A DNA stretch of 64,000 nucleotides, from NCBI GenBank assembly GCA_963930655.1, contig OZ005617.1:10232501-10296500 (forward strand), read 5' to 3'. Under the pieces are notes generated by a model, which ran no database searches, was not told where the DNA came from, and worked only from the letters and a program-made list of their open reading frames with translations. Every line of letters begins with the position of its first letter. Position 1 is the first letter of the stretch. The stretch comes from Myrica gale. Lineage: Eukaryota > Streptophyta > Magnoliopsida > Fagales > Myricaceae. The position numbers were made by a program, and so were the translations under genes. Shown here in pieces: positions 11,452-22,949 of the stretch.

Positions 11452-11767
11452 GAAAAGAGAGAAGAGAAAAGGACGAGAAATGTCCTCCGATATTTTTGAA
11501 CAGGAAGGGTATTTTTGGAAAAGAGCACAGTAAGTAAAACAGTATCTGTCGGCAGAGTACAGTAGATGAATAGTGATATTTGTCGGGAACAGTAGATGAA
11601 CAGGTAAAGCAATAGTATCTTGAACAGTACTTTGTCGGCGACTGTCGGCAGAACAATAATCTTCATCTTGAAAAGACTATCTTGACCTTGATATGCCGAT
11701 ATTTATCCTTGATATCTTGAAAATTTTCATCTCTGACATTATTGATATTGACGTCATGCTTGCATCA

Positions 11768-12497
11768 TCAAAGGAACTGTTGATTTATAGCATTTAGTTC
11801 TTCATCGGATAAATGAACTTCGTATCCATCAAAAGGGTCTTGAGCATCTTGATATTGTGGTATTGGACTGAGAGCAGAACAGGATGCCGAGGTGACATTA
11901 TTTTCATCTTCTTGTGACAGTTGTGACAGAACTTCGAGCAATTGATTTTTATAATCATCTTTATTTTGGGCAGCAGCAAGTTTAGCCTGTAATTGACTTC
12001 TCTGAGCAAGGAGTGGTTTCAAATTCAACAAACTTTGTATCCTTTAAAACATGTTGATAAAAAGCTTGAGTAAATAAAGGATGATTTGGAACATAGTTCC
12101 ATTCTGGAGGTAATATTTGTGCAGCAACTTTGTATGGATCACACTCATTGTCATATGGGCTTTCCACGAAACACACTAATCTGATATATGATTTAGGCAT
12201 TAAAGGGTTAACATCAGGTAAAGGAGGTGATATTGGAGTAACAGGAGTAGATGATATTGAAGAAGAAACCTTTTGACTAAAGGTGGCAGTCACTGGAGGA
12301 GGCTTAGAAGCTAAAGGACTTGATAGTGGAGGAATATGAGGTATTTGGCCTAAAATAGTAAATTGATTTTGAATTGGAACGGCACCAGGCCGTGGACCAG
12401 GAGGACGAGGACCAGGGAGACGAGTATTACCACGATAAACAAAAGGAGGCAAAGGAGGAAAATTAGAGGATTGCTCAGAGGAAGATTTTTTACTCAT
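11768..12497 (-). pseudogene. Viral second ORF (proline-rich, coiled-coil), frameshifted
   Basis: It starts at an ATG that overlaps the polyprotein stop by eight bases (12490-12497). The N-terminal part is rich in Pro, Gly and Arg (PPLPPF, RPPGPRPG). Reading continues to about 11982-12031, where the frame shifts. The next frame gives a heptad-like stretch (LAQRSQLQAKLAAAQNK) and an acidic tail ending at 11768. The family function of this second ORF is not established. The shift makes this copy non-functional. Confidence 0.7.
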
Positions 12498-14290
12498 TGT
12501 TTATTTTACCCTGTAAAAATTCACGAGTTAGAAAATCAGGAACATAATTTTGAGAACCTTTTATATATTCAATATCAAAATCAAAAACAAATAAAATACC
12601 TTGCCATCGGGCAAGCAAATGTTTAGAAGCAAGATTTTTAACATCTTTCATCAAAATATCTTTTGCAGAATGACAATCGACACGAATTAAAAAAGCTTGA
12701 TTTAATAAATCGTCTTGAAATTTAGAAACACAAAGTACTATTGCCAGAACTTCTTGCTTTACAGTACTATACTTTTGCTGCGTGATATTCCATGCATGAG
12801 AATGATATCGTACTATTTGTTCATTATCATCTGGATGCATACGTTGTTTTAATATGCCACCATAACCTATAATAGATGCATCTGTTTCAAAAATTTTAAA
12901 TGCATGAGGTGATGCTATTCCAAGACAAGGCAAATGCTTTACATGCTTCTTTATTTGTTTAATTATTTCTGTATGTTGATCAGTCCAAGGGGAAGGTTTT
13001 TTCTTTAATCTATCAAACAAAGGTTTGCATATTTTTCTTAAATCTTTATAAAATTCACCAATATAATTTAAACTACCAAGAAATCTTTGTAATTGTTGTT
13101 TATCAGTTATTTTATCAGGAAATTTATCGGCAAATTCAATAGCGCATGATATTGGTGTAATAGTACCTTGATATATGGTATGACCTAAAAATCTTATTTT
13201 TGACTGAAATAATTTTATTTTAGGAGTAGATACAACTAAACCATTTTGTTCAATGATCTTTTGAAATTTATTCAAATGATACCAATGTTGTTTTATTGAT
13301 TTAGAAAAGATTAAAACATCATCAATATAAACTAAAACAAAAGAAAAATAGGGATTAAATATATCATTCATAATGTTTTGAAATTCAGAAGGGGCATTTT
13401 TCAAACCAAAAGGCATAACATTCCATTCAAAATGACCGAAAGGAACTGTAAAAGCAGTTTTATATCTATCTTGTTCAGCAATTTGTATTTGGTAATATCC
13501 AGACTTCATATCAAATTTAGAAAAAACACAAGCATCATACAATCTGTTAAGCAAATCTTTTTTATTAGGGATTGGATATCTTATCCATCTTAAAACTTTA
13601 TTTAAAGGTTTATAGTTAATAACAAGTCAAGGGACACCACGTTCCTTTTCAGCAGCATTCATTACATAAAAAGCAGCACAACTCCAAGGAGACTTAGAAG
13701 GGCGAATTAATTTTTTATCAATTAAAGATTGTATTTCTTTTTTACAAATTTCTAAATATTCATTATTCATCTGTATGGGTCGAGCTTTGGTAGGTATATT
13801 TTTCTCAGAAAAATCAGATTCATAAGGAAGAGTAATGATATGTTGTTTTCTATTCCAAAAAGCATTAGGAACAGACGAGCAAATAGTATCTTCTAATATT
13901 TGTTGATATTTTTTAATGGCTTGTTGTAACTATTCATTATTAATCTGTTCATCGATTTGTTTATACATAATTTCTTTCTGTAAAAATTGTAAATGTTGTT
14001 GTTTACGAAGAACTTTTGTTTTATTTAAAATATTAATTTCTTTTGATATCGAAATGTTTTTCAAAACTTGAATATCTCTAGAAAAAGGAGGATAATAGAA
14101 ATTAAAAGTAACTTCATGACCAAGCACCCGAGAAGTTATCCCTTGTTCAGTAACCATAAAAGGATATAATAAAGATAAAAAAAAGATTACCTAAAATAAC
14201 TTTAGAAGTTAAATTTTTAACCATAACAAAAGTAGTTTGAAAGCAAAAACCATTATTGCAAATATGAACATTTGGAATTTTATCCAAGAC
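12490..14290 (-). pseudogene. Viral polyprotein: protease remnant, reverse transcriptase, RNase H
   Basis: The RT keeps FDMKSGYYQI, MPFGLKNAP and the catalytic YIDD. The RNase H keeps the FETDAS aspartate, a Glu in KQEVLA, and ends FLTREFL. Together these are typical of caulimovirid pol. Upstream, 14157-14290 carries a piece of the retropepsin C-terminal side (VILGN) but no DSG active site. Breaks are a TGA at 13627-13629 inside RT, a TAG at 13930-13932, and a frame change near 14160-14180. The Arg-to-TGA change is a C-to-T type, as expected for old methylated DNA. Confidence 0.85.
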
Positions 14291-14804
14291 CTACTCCTCC
14301 AGATTTACAATATGAAGAAAGACATTTGACTCATATTGAAAATCAAAAGAATTTACAATATGAAGAAAGACATTTGAAGAAGTACTAGTTCTAAAAGAAT
14401 TTAAAGCAGATTGAAAATTTCTTGAACTTGAAGATGGAGTAAGACTAGAGCTAGTAGAAAATCTATTAGATCTATTGTGAAAAGATAAAGTAACAGATCC
14501 ATCATCATGTTGGGTAAAATATTCAATTTCTTTATTTTCTTTTTTAGGAGGAGGAACAATTAAAGGTAATTTCCAATTATCGGGTAGAACAACATTATCC
14601 CATTTAATCATTTTAGGTATAGTAATATTCGAATGTTCATTACTAGTGGTTAAAAACAATGTTTCGCCAGAATGAGGACTAACCTTAGATCTAGGATCCA
14701 AAGTTGTCTTCATTAACTTATAATGAAGTCGGTATACGATAGCAAGATATTGAGCACCTTGCATCATATCCTGACCCATGACTTTAATATTTAATATTAG
14801 AAAA
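14291..14804 (-). pseudogene. Viral movement-protein C-terminal fragment
   Basis: The frame reads GQDMMQGAQYLAIVYRLHYK, then SGETLFLTTSNEHSN, then a Pro/Lys and Ser-rich tail, matching the C-terminal part of caulimovirid 30K-type movement proteins. Its upstream end is fused to the inverted promoter arm at the phrase TTTGATGATGCA. Its downstream end carries a 28-base direct repeat (ATTTACAATATGAAGAAAGA at about 14301 and 14350) at the junction with the protease remnant. The coat-protein part expected between them is missing. Confidence 0.6.
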
Positions 14805-15125
14805 TTTGATGATGCAAGCATGATGTCAATATCAATAATGTCAGAGATGAAAATTTTCAAGATATCAAGGATAAATATCGGCATATCAAGGTCAAGATAG
14901 TCTTTTCAAGATGAAGATTACTGTTCTGCCGACAGTCGCCGACAAAGCACTGTTCAAGATACTATTGCTTTACCTGTTCATCTACTGTTCCCGACAAATA
15001 TCACTATTCATCTACAGTACTCTGCCGACAGATACTGTTTTACTTACTGTGCTCTTTTCCAAAAATACCCTTCCAGTTCAAAATTATCGGAGGACATTTC
15101 TCGTCCTTTTCTCTTCTCTCTTTTC

Positions 15126-15133
15126 TATATAAA
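15126..15133 (+). promoter_or_regulatory. TATA box of viral promoter, right copy
   Basis: TATATAAA on the plus strand in the same context as the left copy. It would transcribe rightward, out of the insertion. Confidence 0.65.
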
Positions 15134-15533
15134 CGTTCATTTCGTCTCTCATTTCATGCATCGAATACTTCTCAGCCTTCAAATTCTTTCAGACTATTCT
15201 CAAACCAGACACCTGCCTTCCTTTCTCCGAAATCTCTCAAGCCTTATAGCCTTCAAATTCTCTTAGACTATTCTCAAACCAGACACTTGCCTTCCTTTCT
15301 CTGGAATCTCTCAAGCCTTCTCTTATCAAACTTCTACTACCTTCAACCGAATCTCTTCCTTTTCCTTAAAACTTCTACGCCTTCAATCTTCTTCCTTTCC
15401 CTTTATTATCTTTTCAGTTTCTCATATATCAACTCTTCCTGTCAAGTTTCAAATTCCTGTTTTCAAGTCTTCAATATTGTAAGTTTGCTTTTAAGTTTGA
15501 ATCTTGTAACTTGTAAAACTTTTGATTTTCAAT

Positions 15534-15775
15534 ATGAGTCAAGATCTTTCTGTATTAATTGCCATTACTTTACTGCTTAATGATACTATGAATACGCTGA
15601 TTGCCTTTCTTTTCTTAAATATAATTTACGGTGCATATTTATGTTCTCAATATCTTGAAGACAATATCAATGCATTGGATGAATGTATGTTTGAAGAATA
15701 TGATAGTGACATTGCATATCATTCCGAAATTGATGACAATTTTAACGACGACAACACCGAGCTTAATTTGGTATC
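15534..15775 (+). pseudogene. Start of viral first ORF, right copy, truncated
   Basis: This begins at the ATG of MSQDLS and is nearly identical to the left copy through the acidic DDNFNDDN stretch. It then runs into unrelated frame after TTGGTATCA. It is cut at the same place as the left copy. Confidence 0.6.
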
Positions 15776-15971
15776 AGTAGCAGGTTTGTTTGAATTATTA
15801 AATCTAGCTAATATTTTACTATAATCATAATGAACTGTGGGTTGTTTATTCGAAAAAGAGGATGAAGAAGATTGTATTTCCATATTTTTCATTTTTACGA
15901 GAAATTCATGCTGTATTTCTTTATCTTGTATTTGAGTGATAGCTTCTAATAAAAGTTGATCAGACTTTGTT
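15776..15971 (-). pseudogene. Minus-sense viral polyprotein fragment at right edge
   Basis: Read on the minus strand from the TA repeat, this is one open stretch of about 65 codons (LTKSDQLLLEAITQIQDKEI, then a Ser run and FSNKQPTVHYDYSKIL). Its composition is like the polyprotein. It is probably a linker region of the same virus. The exact domain is not recognised. Confidence 0.4.
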
Positions 15972-15993
15972 AATATATATATATATATATATA
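15972..15993. repeat. (TA)n tract at right edge of endogenous virus
   Basis: A TA dinucleotide run following GTTAA. It is the partner of 10823-10855. Confidence 0.8.
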
Positions 15994-16964
15994 TTTTCTC
16001 GAATTAAACCATGTAATAAATATAAAAGATTATAAAAGATGTTAATCCAACTATTTAAACCAACGTACACTGCATCTATGATCCGACAATCTCGTATATT
16101 TGTTTGGCAACTTTACTCGTGCTTGTTTGTTTTATTAAAAGCATATTTTATCCATACAAATTGTATATTAATATTATGAACTTTCGGAGAAATAAATTAT
16201 AGTCGTTTAGCTGCCCAGAAAAAAAGTAGTCGGTTAGTTAAAGCTCGAAAACATAATTAGGCCTTGAGGCGTAAAATAGCAAGGATATATGTTTACCTCA
16301 GGGGTATGAAAAAGACTTTGTTTACCTCAGGGGCATATTTACTATTATCGCATACCACGGGGGCATGACATGCATTTAACCCATATTTTTTTTCAGTCAA
16401 ACGATCAATTTCCATTCAAATTGGAGCATGCATCACTAAAAGGAAATCAGCAAATAGCGGTAGCTTGTTCGCTGGTCGTAAAAGTAACTTCATAATTAAA
16501 ATCGTAGTTAAACATGTACAACGGTCTTTTAGCAAATGAACAATAATATTAGAAATTTAGTGTTGTTTCAGAAGAAAAGGCCATTACCGGTCCTCACGGT
16601 ACCGGTACTGGTAAGCCGGGGATATAGGCGGTGGTGGTGAAACAAACCACTATTGAGCGGTTCAAAGCTACCATCGTTTTGTTCGGTTTACACCGTTTTG
16701 TTTTGTTTTTTTGTTCATATTAAAAATACGTCATAGATATATGCTGATTACTTGCCTTTAGAACAACTAATTACATATACTTGAGTTTCTAATATCTAAT
16801 GTTATAATAACATTTATTCTAACGAAGGAAATAAAATTTTTGCAATGAAAGATATCGTTAGAGCTGTACAAGGAATATATTGTTCAAATAATTATGGGAA
16901 AAGTTCAAAAATTACATTATGATCAATTATGAAATAAAACACCCATTAATGGGTTGGTTATATT
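15994..16964. other. Intergenic DNA between virus and CACTA element
   Basis: No gene seen. Near 16300-16380 the phrase TTTACCTCAGGGG(T/C)AT is repeated, resembling an end of the fold-back repeats found elsewhere. A short GC-rich patch with CGGTACCGGTACTGG lies near 16590-16620. Confidence 0.5.
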
Positions 16965-18563
16965 CACTACAAGAATTTTGACTTTACATGTCAAAATATT
17001 TTTTGACATCAAAAGCTGATTTATGTGAGAAAAAAATCAAACTTAGTCACCGTAGGGGGATGCAGAGTTAAAAAAATTGTCTGTACGTTACTAACAACAG
17101 TTTGAAAGTTTTTTCTAGTGACGAAAGGTCAAACGTCACAAATTTGTGGCAAAACATTTTCGTTACACAAGTATGCAACAATGTCCCCACGGGCAATACG
17201 ATGTCTGCAAGCATTTTGGGTAACAAAATATCTCGTCACCCATCTATGACGACAACCGTATAGTCACAAAAGCATAAAACAAAGTCCGGACGTATATGCA
17301 ATAACCGTCCCAATGATAGTCTATGTGACAACTGTTTTCGTTCGAACCCATAGGAAATGTGCACACATGGTTTCAGTGACAAACGACCTTTGTCACCCGT
17401 CCATGACGTATCCTAAATCGTCACTAAATATTGAACACGTCCGGACGTCACTGCGATGCTCATCAGCACGTTTTGCACAATCCTTGCATGATTGACACAT
17501 GTCTATTTCCAAGCCTCGTGGGGAACAATTCATAACGTCCGCACGACCCGAAAGGAGTCCGGACACTCGTGGCAGTTTTCTAACTGAATACTAGCCCTCC
17601 ACGTTGCACGATCGCCCTACAGTTAACGTTCGAAACGTACACAAACCGTGCGAATGATGCTTAATTTCAGGAGATTTTCGCAACTGTTCGAGTTATGACA
17701 TTTAATGCACATCCCACAGACTTTCGGACGGTGGTGGCGATTTTTAAATTCGAAGAGAAGCCATCATAACTTATTTTTATCCAAACTCGTACGCCATTTC
17801 TCTTGATCTCTCTAAATTTTACCTTTGAAATTCATCCTTCTACGTCTTATTTCATGGATTCCTTCGTGTTAGGGTACATTTTTCCATTTTATTTAGATTT
17901 TCAGTGAAAAATATTATTTTCATACGTTATTTAGGAATTTTGAAATCAAATTCTAGGCCATGAAATCTCATTACATGTTGTTTTTGTGTTCATATAGATT
18001 GATTAGGATTGTAGGATTGTTTAGCCTATAGTTTGGTCATATTTGGTGTTGTATTGGGGTGGTTTTGAGGTGGGGAGAAGACTAGCCATGGCCGAGTCGA
18101 CTCGTTCATCTTTTACAATATGTCCGGACGTGTTTGAACCTTCGGACGATACTGTTAATAATTTTAATTATTTTTAATATGTACAGACGTATAGAGTTAA
18201 CTGTTCGAACATGTGTGTCGTGTGTCCGCACGCTATGGGGTTATGCACACATTTAGGTCGTAGACGTCGTCGTTTTTTAAAAAGTGTATGCTTTTGTGTC
18301 TAGTGTGCCCACTTGCTATATTGTTGTGCGCACAATACTTGTTCAGATTAGTTTATTATTTTATACCTGTCCGGACAGTATTGTTAACCGTTCGAATGTT
18401 GGTGGTCTAGATGACATTGTTCGCTTTTACAATATCCTTTCCTTTACTGTTCGGACATGTGTTATTCCGTTTGATCGGTGTTGTTTTTTTGAAAACAATG
18501 TCGTTTTGAAATTGTTGACTTATATTATTTGAAATTATGTTTGTTTTTTCAACAGATTAAGAA

Positions 18564-19665
18564 ATGTCGAAACGTCAACATTCAGCTACTACCAGTTCTG
18601 GCCCAGAGAGCTTCGAGCAGCAGACACCTGAGAGTCCGGACGGTTACATGACATTGGAGGAGCTGCGGGCTGAGATCCTCACGCGAGCTATTATCGTGGA
18701 GCATTAGGTTTCATTTCCTGATTTTGAGGAGACGAGGTTTGAAGGTCGAAGCATTGGTGATATTATGGATGACCAGGGTTGAATCGGGTTTCTTAAGAGA
18801 ATCGGCTCGGCATCCGTAGATCTAGTCCGGGAGTTCTACGTCGCACTGCAGGACTTTGTTGATATTGATGCACCTGTCTGGGAAATCATTGTATGCGGGG
18901 TCTCCTTTCAGTTATCGGCAGACTTGCTAGCGCCATATATGAGTATGCAGAGGCTACTCGAGAGGACATCTTCCATACACTACAGGGTTGGGACGTGAGT
19001 ATCATGCACCTTATCTTCACCCATGACATCGAGCCGAGATCTCACATGACACAGTTTACCATAGCAAGGGGCGAGCTGATGCTGATCGTGGCTAGAGGGC
19101 TAGTTGTGGATCTACCACTGTACATCTTTCATGACTCTGCGATCAGAAATAAAGACATCGTCAAGCTCTGGGTTGCTGACAAAATTTTCCTGACACAATA
19201 CCTCCATGATTAGGGCTGCATGGATAGTTCGTATGAGGATAGAAAGAACCCTCTGGGTGCGATCTGTCGGTCCACACTAAGCCATTCCATTGCTCAACTT
19301 CGGCAACATCAGTGGGCTGCCGCTGATCATGATGCCGGGTAGAGTTCCCGTCAGTAGGCGTAGACAAAGTAACCAACCTAGGCTGACTCTTTGATGGTGG
19401 AGGTGAAGGAAGTGGTTCAGATGACACTTGATCCTACTCGGTTGTTGTGCATTGATATCAGTTCTCGTCTCACCATTATGTTATGCTCAAGAGCACTATA
19501 AGGGATCTAAGGGCCATTCAGAAGCAGATGCCTGATTTGCAGCAGTTTATGACCAGTACTCCAGCACAGCTATGGATGCTTATGAGACGGATGGGCACTA
19601 TGGAGGAGCTCCTAGAGAAGACACATGAGGCTCTCAGATTAGGACCCAATGAGCCCGTACCATGA
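18564..19665 (+). pseudogene. Putative plant transposon protein (Transposase_32-like), broken
   Basis: An ATG after a CAACAG acceptor opens MSKRQHSATTSSGP. Later frames read VREFYVALQDFVDIDAP with CGVSFQLSADL, then PRSHMTQFTIARGELMLIVA and VDLPLYIFHD. This is the pattern of the putative plant transposon protein domain found in many CACTA elements. A C-terminal helical segment (RDLRAIQKQMPDLQQFM ... TMEELLEKTHEALRLG) ends at 19665. Several stops and frame changes interrupt it (TAG near 18705, others near 18780 and 19000). A related C-terminal piece recurs in the second CACTA cluster near 34690-34915. Confidence 0.6.
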
Positions 19666-21389
19666 CTACGACTTTATCTATGTTTTCAGCTTTTGTTTTA
19701 TTTCACGTTATGTTTTTTGGACATCTTTTATTTATGCATTTGTATTTGCTAACATATGGATTTTAGTTCAAATATTTATATTGATTCTATGTTATGATAC
19801 TTAGTTTGGATATTCATGTGGATTATGGTTTTTGTTGATTAACATTAACTTACTCGTAATATATTAACTATATACGTATTGTAACAATATTAAAATAGTA
19901 GCATATTAAATCTAATTATGTCCCCCTATATAATTACTATATGTTATAAATTTAAATTTAAATATCTTATTATATAAATGTATTGGCTTTATATGATGAA
20001 TACCGTTCGCACATTTTATGAACGTCTAGATGTTGAAACGATGTCGATTTAACCAAGAAAACGGTGTCGTTCTATAGGTGCAAACCATCCGAACTGTAAG
20101 CGAAAGCGTGGGCACGGTTAGCAAAGAAGTTAAAAAGGTGTAGGTTAGGAAATAGAAAGATCTGTTTAATTTTCCATAATCGTTCGACCGGTGTAAACGG
20201 AACGATGTCGTTGGTACTTAAAACGATGTCATGTGTAATAGATACAACAGTTGGGACGTGGTGTATTTGTTGGCAGTAAAGTTTCACGCGGATAGTGTTC
20301 GGACATTCGATAGCAGTCGTCCGGACGGTTCTTTCACAGAATCAAAACCTCGAAACCTAGACACTGTAGCTCATTTCGCGAATATAGTGAACTCCTAATC
20401 CTCTTAAATCCAACCAAACTCCGCCTATTTGATGAAAGAGAATTTAAGAAGTGTTAATAAGAGATTGAAGTGTTTTTGGACATTGGAAGACATCATGGTT
20501 GGTTTTATTGAATTTTTTCCTAATTTTGATTTGTGCTTATTCGTGTAAATGCATCCAACAATTTAAATCCTTCGGTGTATTTAGATTTGAACGAAAGATT
20601 ATAGAAACTTAGCGGAATGGAGAAGCTTGCTGTAGGGGAAGGAAAGGATTCAAAGCTTTGAGGTACGAGAGTTTTGTGGGTTTCGGTTGAAAATACTACA
20701 ATATGCTTTATTGTTGGTTGTTTAATGAATTTAGTAGCTTATAAGCATGTTTAGGTGGGATTTTGGGTTGTTTTGATGTGAATATGTTGGCTGTTTCTCG
20801 GTATTTTAGGATTGGAAACCGTCTGCCACTGGATGATTTTCCGAAGACTGTTTATTCGTCAATCGTAGTCCTCACGGTACTTGTAACTGTCCGGAATATT
20901 ATTTCTGGCAATCGATGATCGTTCAGATGTGTACAAGTTGTGCAGATGGTGAGATTTTGAAACAACATAGTTTGTCTGTTTATGTGCAAACGGTTTGTAT
21001 ACTTTCAGCACGATTTTGTGTTAAATAATTTTATGAATTTCTTATTCCCGTTTTTATTTAGTAGCCCTTATACCCGTTTTGCGTATTGTTGCCTAACGAG
21101 CGGTAATTCCTGAATTTTCCAAGTTGTGGACAATTGGAGATTAGACTATTCGTAATGTACATAAATGTTTTGGTTATTGTGCTCGATATAGTTAGAAATT
21201 TTGGCGTCACTCTTCTTTTTTCCTTTGCATGCATACTCAACATTGTGCTTGCATACTTGCCATTGGGATCAAGATCGTTTATGAGCACTTGTGCCAAAAT
21301 GGTATAATGGTTCCTTTTTTGAACAAAGTTTTGTTTCTTTGTAAAAGAATAATATTAGTGCATACTTAATTGCCTTGTTTTGAAACAGA

Positions 21390-21985
21390 GAGATCTTGAG
21401 ATGGGCAAGATTTATCCAACAAAGTTGTACAAAAAGAATTATACAAATGCCAAAGGATAGCAGGTGACGGAAGCTGCAAGGGAAAAATTTGTAAGTGTTT
21501 AATTTAATAATTAAATGTAAGTTCGTTTTATGTGTTGTATAATTGTTCTTTCGACTAAAATCATAAAGTTTTTAATTTTTTTTGTTTGGGAACATTCATG
21601 ACGAGGTGAAAGCTTTTAAGAAAAAGTGTATATATGATGGCAAGTCACACACTGAGCTTGAAGTCTACAACTAGGTTCTAGGAAAGAAAGCTGGATATGT
21701 GCGTAACTTGGGTCGTGTATTGCTTCCTACTACTTTGTCGTCTTCAATTTCAGTGTCAGCTAATATCACTCACCAGCTGGAGCAGGTGTGGTTAGAGATC
21801 AAGGAGATGCGAGCTGTTAGGGAGAAGGAGTACGAAGAATTAGCGGCCAAGCAACTAGAGATGGAAATTATCTTATGAGAAGAAGCAGGAGCATAAGGGG
21901 ATTGAAAACGAGTTACGACTTGAGATGGAGATACGGTTGGAGCTAGAGATGCAAAAATTCATGAAGCGACTATATTAATCACGAC
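21390..21985 (+). pseudogene. En/Spm-type transposase fragment (Transposase_24-like), broken
   Basis: Joined by eye, frames give GKIYPTKLYKKNYTNAKG, EAAREKF, then VLGKKAGYVRNLGRVLLP and a coiled-coil tail (QLEQVWLEIKEMRAVREKEY). The GKKxGYVRxLG phrase followed by a coiled coil is characteristic of the plant Ptta/En/Spm transposase family. Stops and an intron-like gap (about 21490-21595) break it. Confidence 0.5.
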
Positions 21986-22949
21986 GAGCAAGATGGATTG
22001 TTTGTTTTATTGCGTATCTTATGTTGCCTTTATTTTACTTGTTTCGTTATTTTTTGAATATTTAACATTAGATTTGATCCTTGTTATAAATATGTTGTCT
22101 AATAATTTTGATCGAAAATATTTTTATACAGTTGGATACGCGTTTAATACGTTTGATACACGTGTAGACGTTTTGCAATACAACTGTTCACTTTTGAATG
22201 GGATCATGTTTCCATTTTATTCCGTCTGAACACTTCCCTTTCCCTGGAATGCATACGAATGATATCAAACGGAGAAAGCTTACCGTTTGTAGTTCTTTGA
22301 AGCGGTTTGAGCATTTATGATGCAAGTCGTTTCAACACATTAAGAATGGTATCGAATGAGCTTGTTTACGAATGTTGTAACGGTTTAGAACGACATCAAA
22401 TATGCTTGGAAAAGGGCGTTGGAATGGCTTAGAACGGTATCAAACGTACCGCCATTGACATTTGGACAAGGTTCGAACATTTTCGAATATTTTTTACCAT
22501 ACTTGATTTGCATTCGAACGGTATAGTGCATAATAAAAGAGTCATATCTGATGGACATTCGAAAGGTTATGGCATGCGATGACACTCAAACGAAGGTATT
22601 GGGGACGTAATCATTTTGTGACCATACTTGTACACATTTTCTGACGGACATTTTCGTCCCGAAACATGCCACTTCTTTTGGGACCGTCCTGAATAGATAT
22701 TTTTTGGGACGAAATTGTTTTTTCATCCCAAAATACCTTTCGTGATGGGGTTACTCAGATGGAGCTTGCGAAGGTCCAAATCTATCCCAAAAACTTGTTT
22801 GGATTGGAATCTACATTTTTTGGGATGAAATTTTTCCATCCCAAAAAATCAATTTTGTTGTAGTGACGGGTGGCAAATGATTTTTTTTACAACATATGAG
22901 ACGTAATCAGAAAAATTAGGAAGATGTAATTTGATTTTGGTTTATAGAT

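Larger units (their letters stand above)
10868..11772 (-). repeat. Left copy of viral promoter/leader region (inverted repeat arm)
   Basis: This arm matches 14805-15775 in the opposite orientation, from the TTTGATGATGCA phrase at the second-ORF stop to CTTAATTTGGTAT past the first-ORF start. It keeps TGACGTCA (11749-11756), an as-1/CRE-like box, and a TATATAAA box. It is a single copy of the segment that is duplicated in tandem in the right arm. Confidence 0.9.
14805..15775 (+). repeat. Right copy of viral promoter/leader region (inverted repeat arm)
   Basis: An inverted match to 10868-11772. The as-1-like box is changed to TGATGTCA (14821-14828). It contains a ~75-bp tandem duplication (about 15178-15250 and 15251-15325; both with AGACTATTCTCAAACCAGAC) that the left arm lacks. 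It ends at TTTGGTATCA, where sequence switches to a minus-sense polyprotein fragment. Confidence 0.9.
10856..15971 (-). mobile_element. Rearranged endogenous pararetrovirus (Caulimoviridae, florendovirus-like)
   Basis: A 5.1-kb non-host block between two TA repeats. Reading the minus strand from right to left it holds a polyprotein fragment (15971-15776), an inverted copy of the viral intergenic/promoter region and first-ORF start (14805-15775, plus sense), a movement-protein fragment, a protease C-terminal remnant with reverse transcriptase and RNase H, a second ORF overlapping the first by a few bases, and a second promoter region plus first-ORF start ending at 10868. The single polyprotein plus short overlapping second ORF is the florendovirus arrangement; genus is inferred, family is secure. 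Coat-protein sequence and the protease DSG region appear deleted. Stops and frameshifts show it cannot encode a virus. Confidence 0.85.
16965..22865. mobile_element. CACTA (En/Spm-type) transposon, decayed
   Basis: The left end is CACTACAAGAATTTTGAC; the right end, reversed, is CACTACAACAAAATTGATT. The 5.9-kb body carries repeated CGTCCGGACG and GTTCGGAC motifs, TGAC(G/A)-rich subterminal repeats on the left, and GGGA(C/T)GAAA...CATCCCAAAA repeats on the right. It contains two broken coding regions of CACTA-associated types. A matching 3-bp target duplication is not evident (ATT left, ACG right), so one edge may have changed or the two ends may come from different insertions. Confidence 0.8.
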
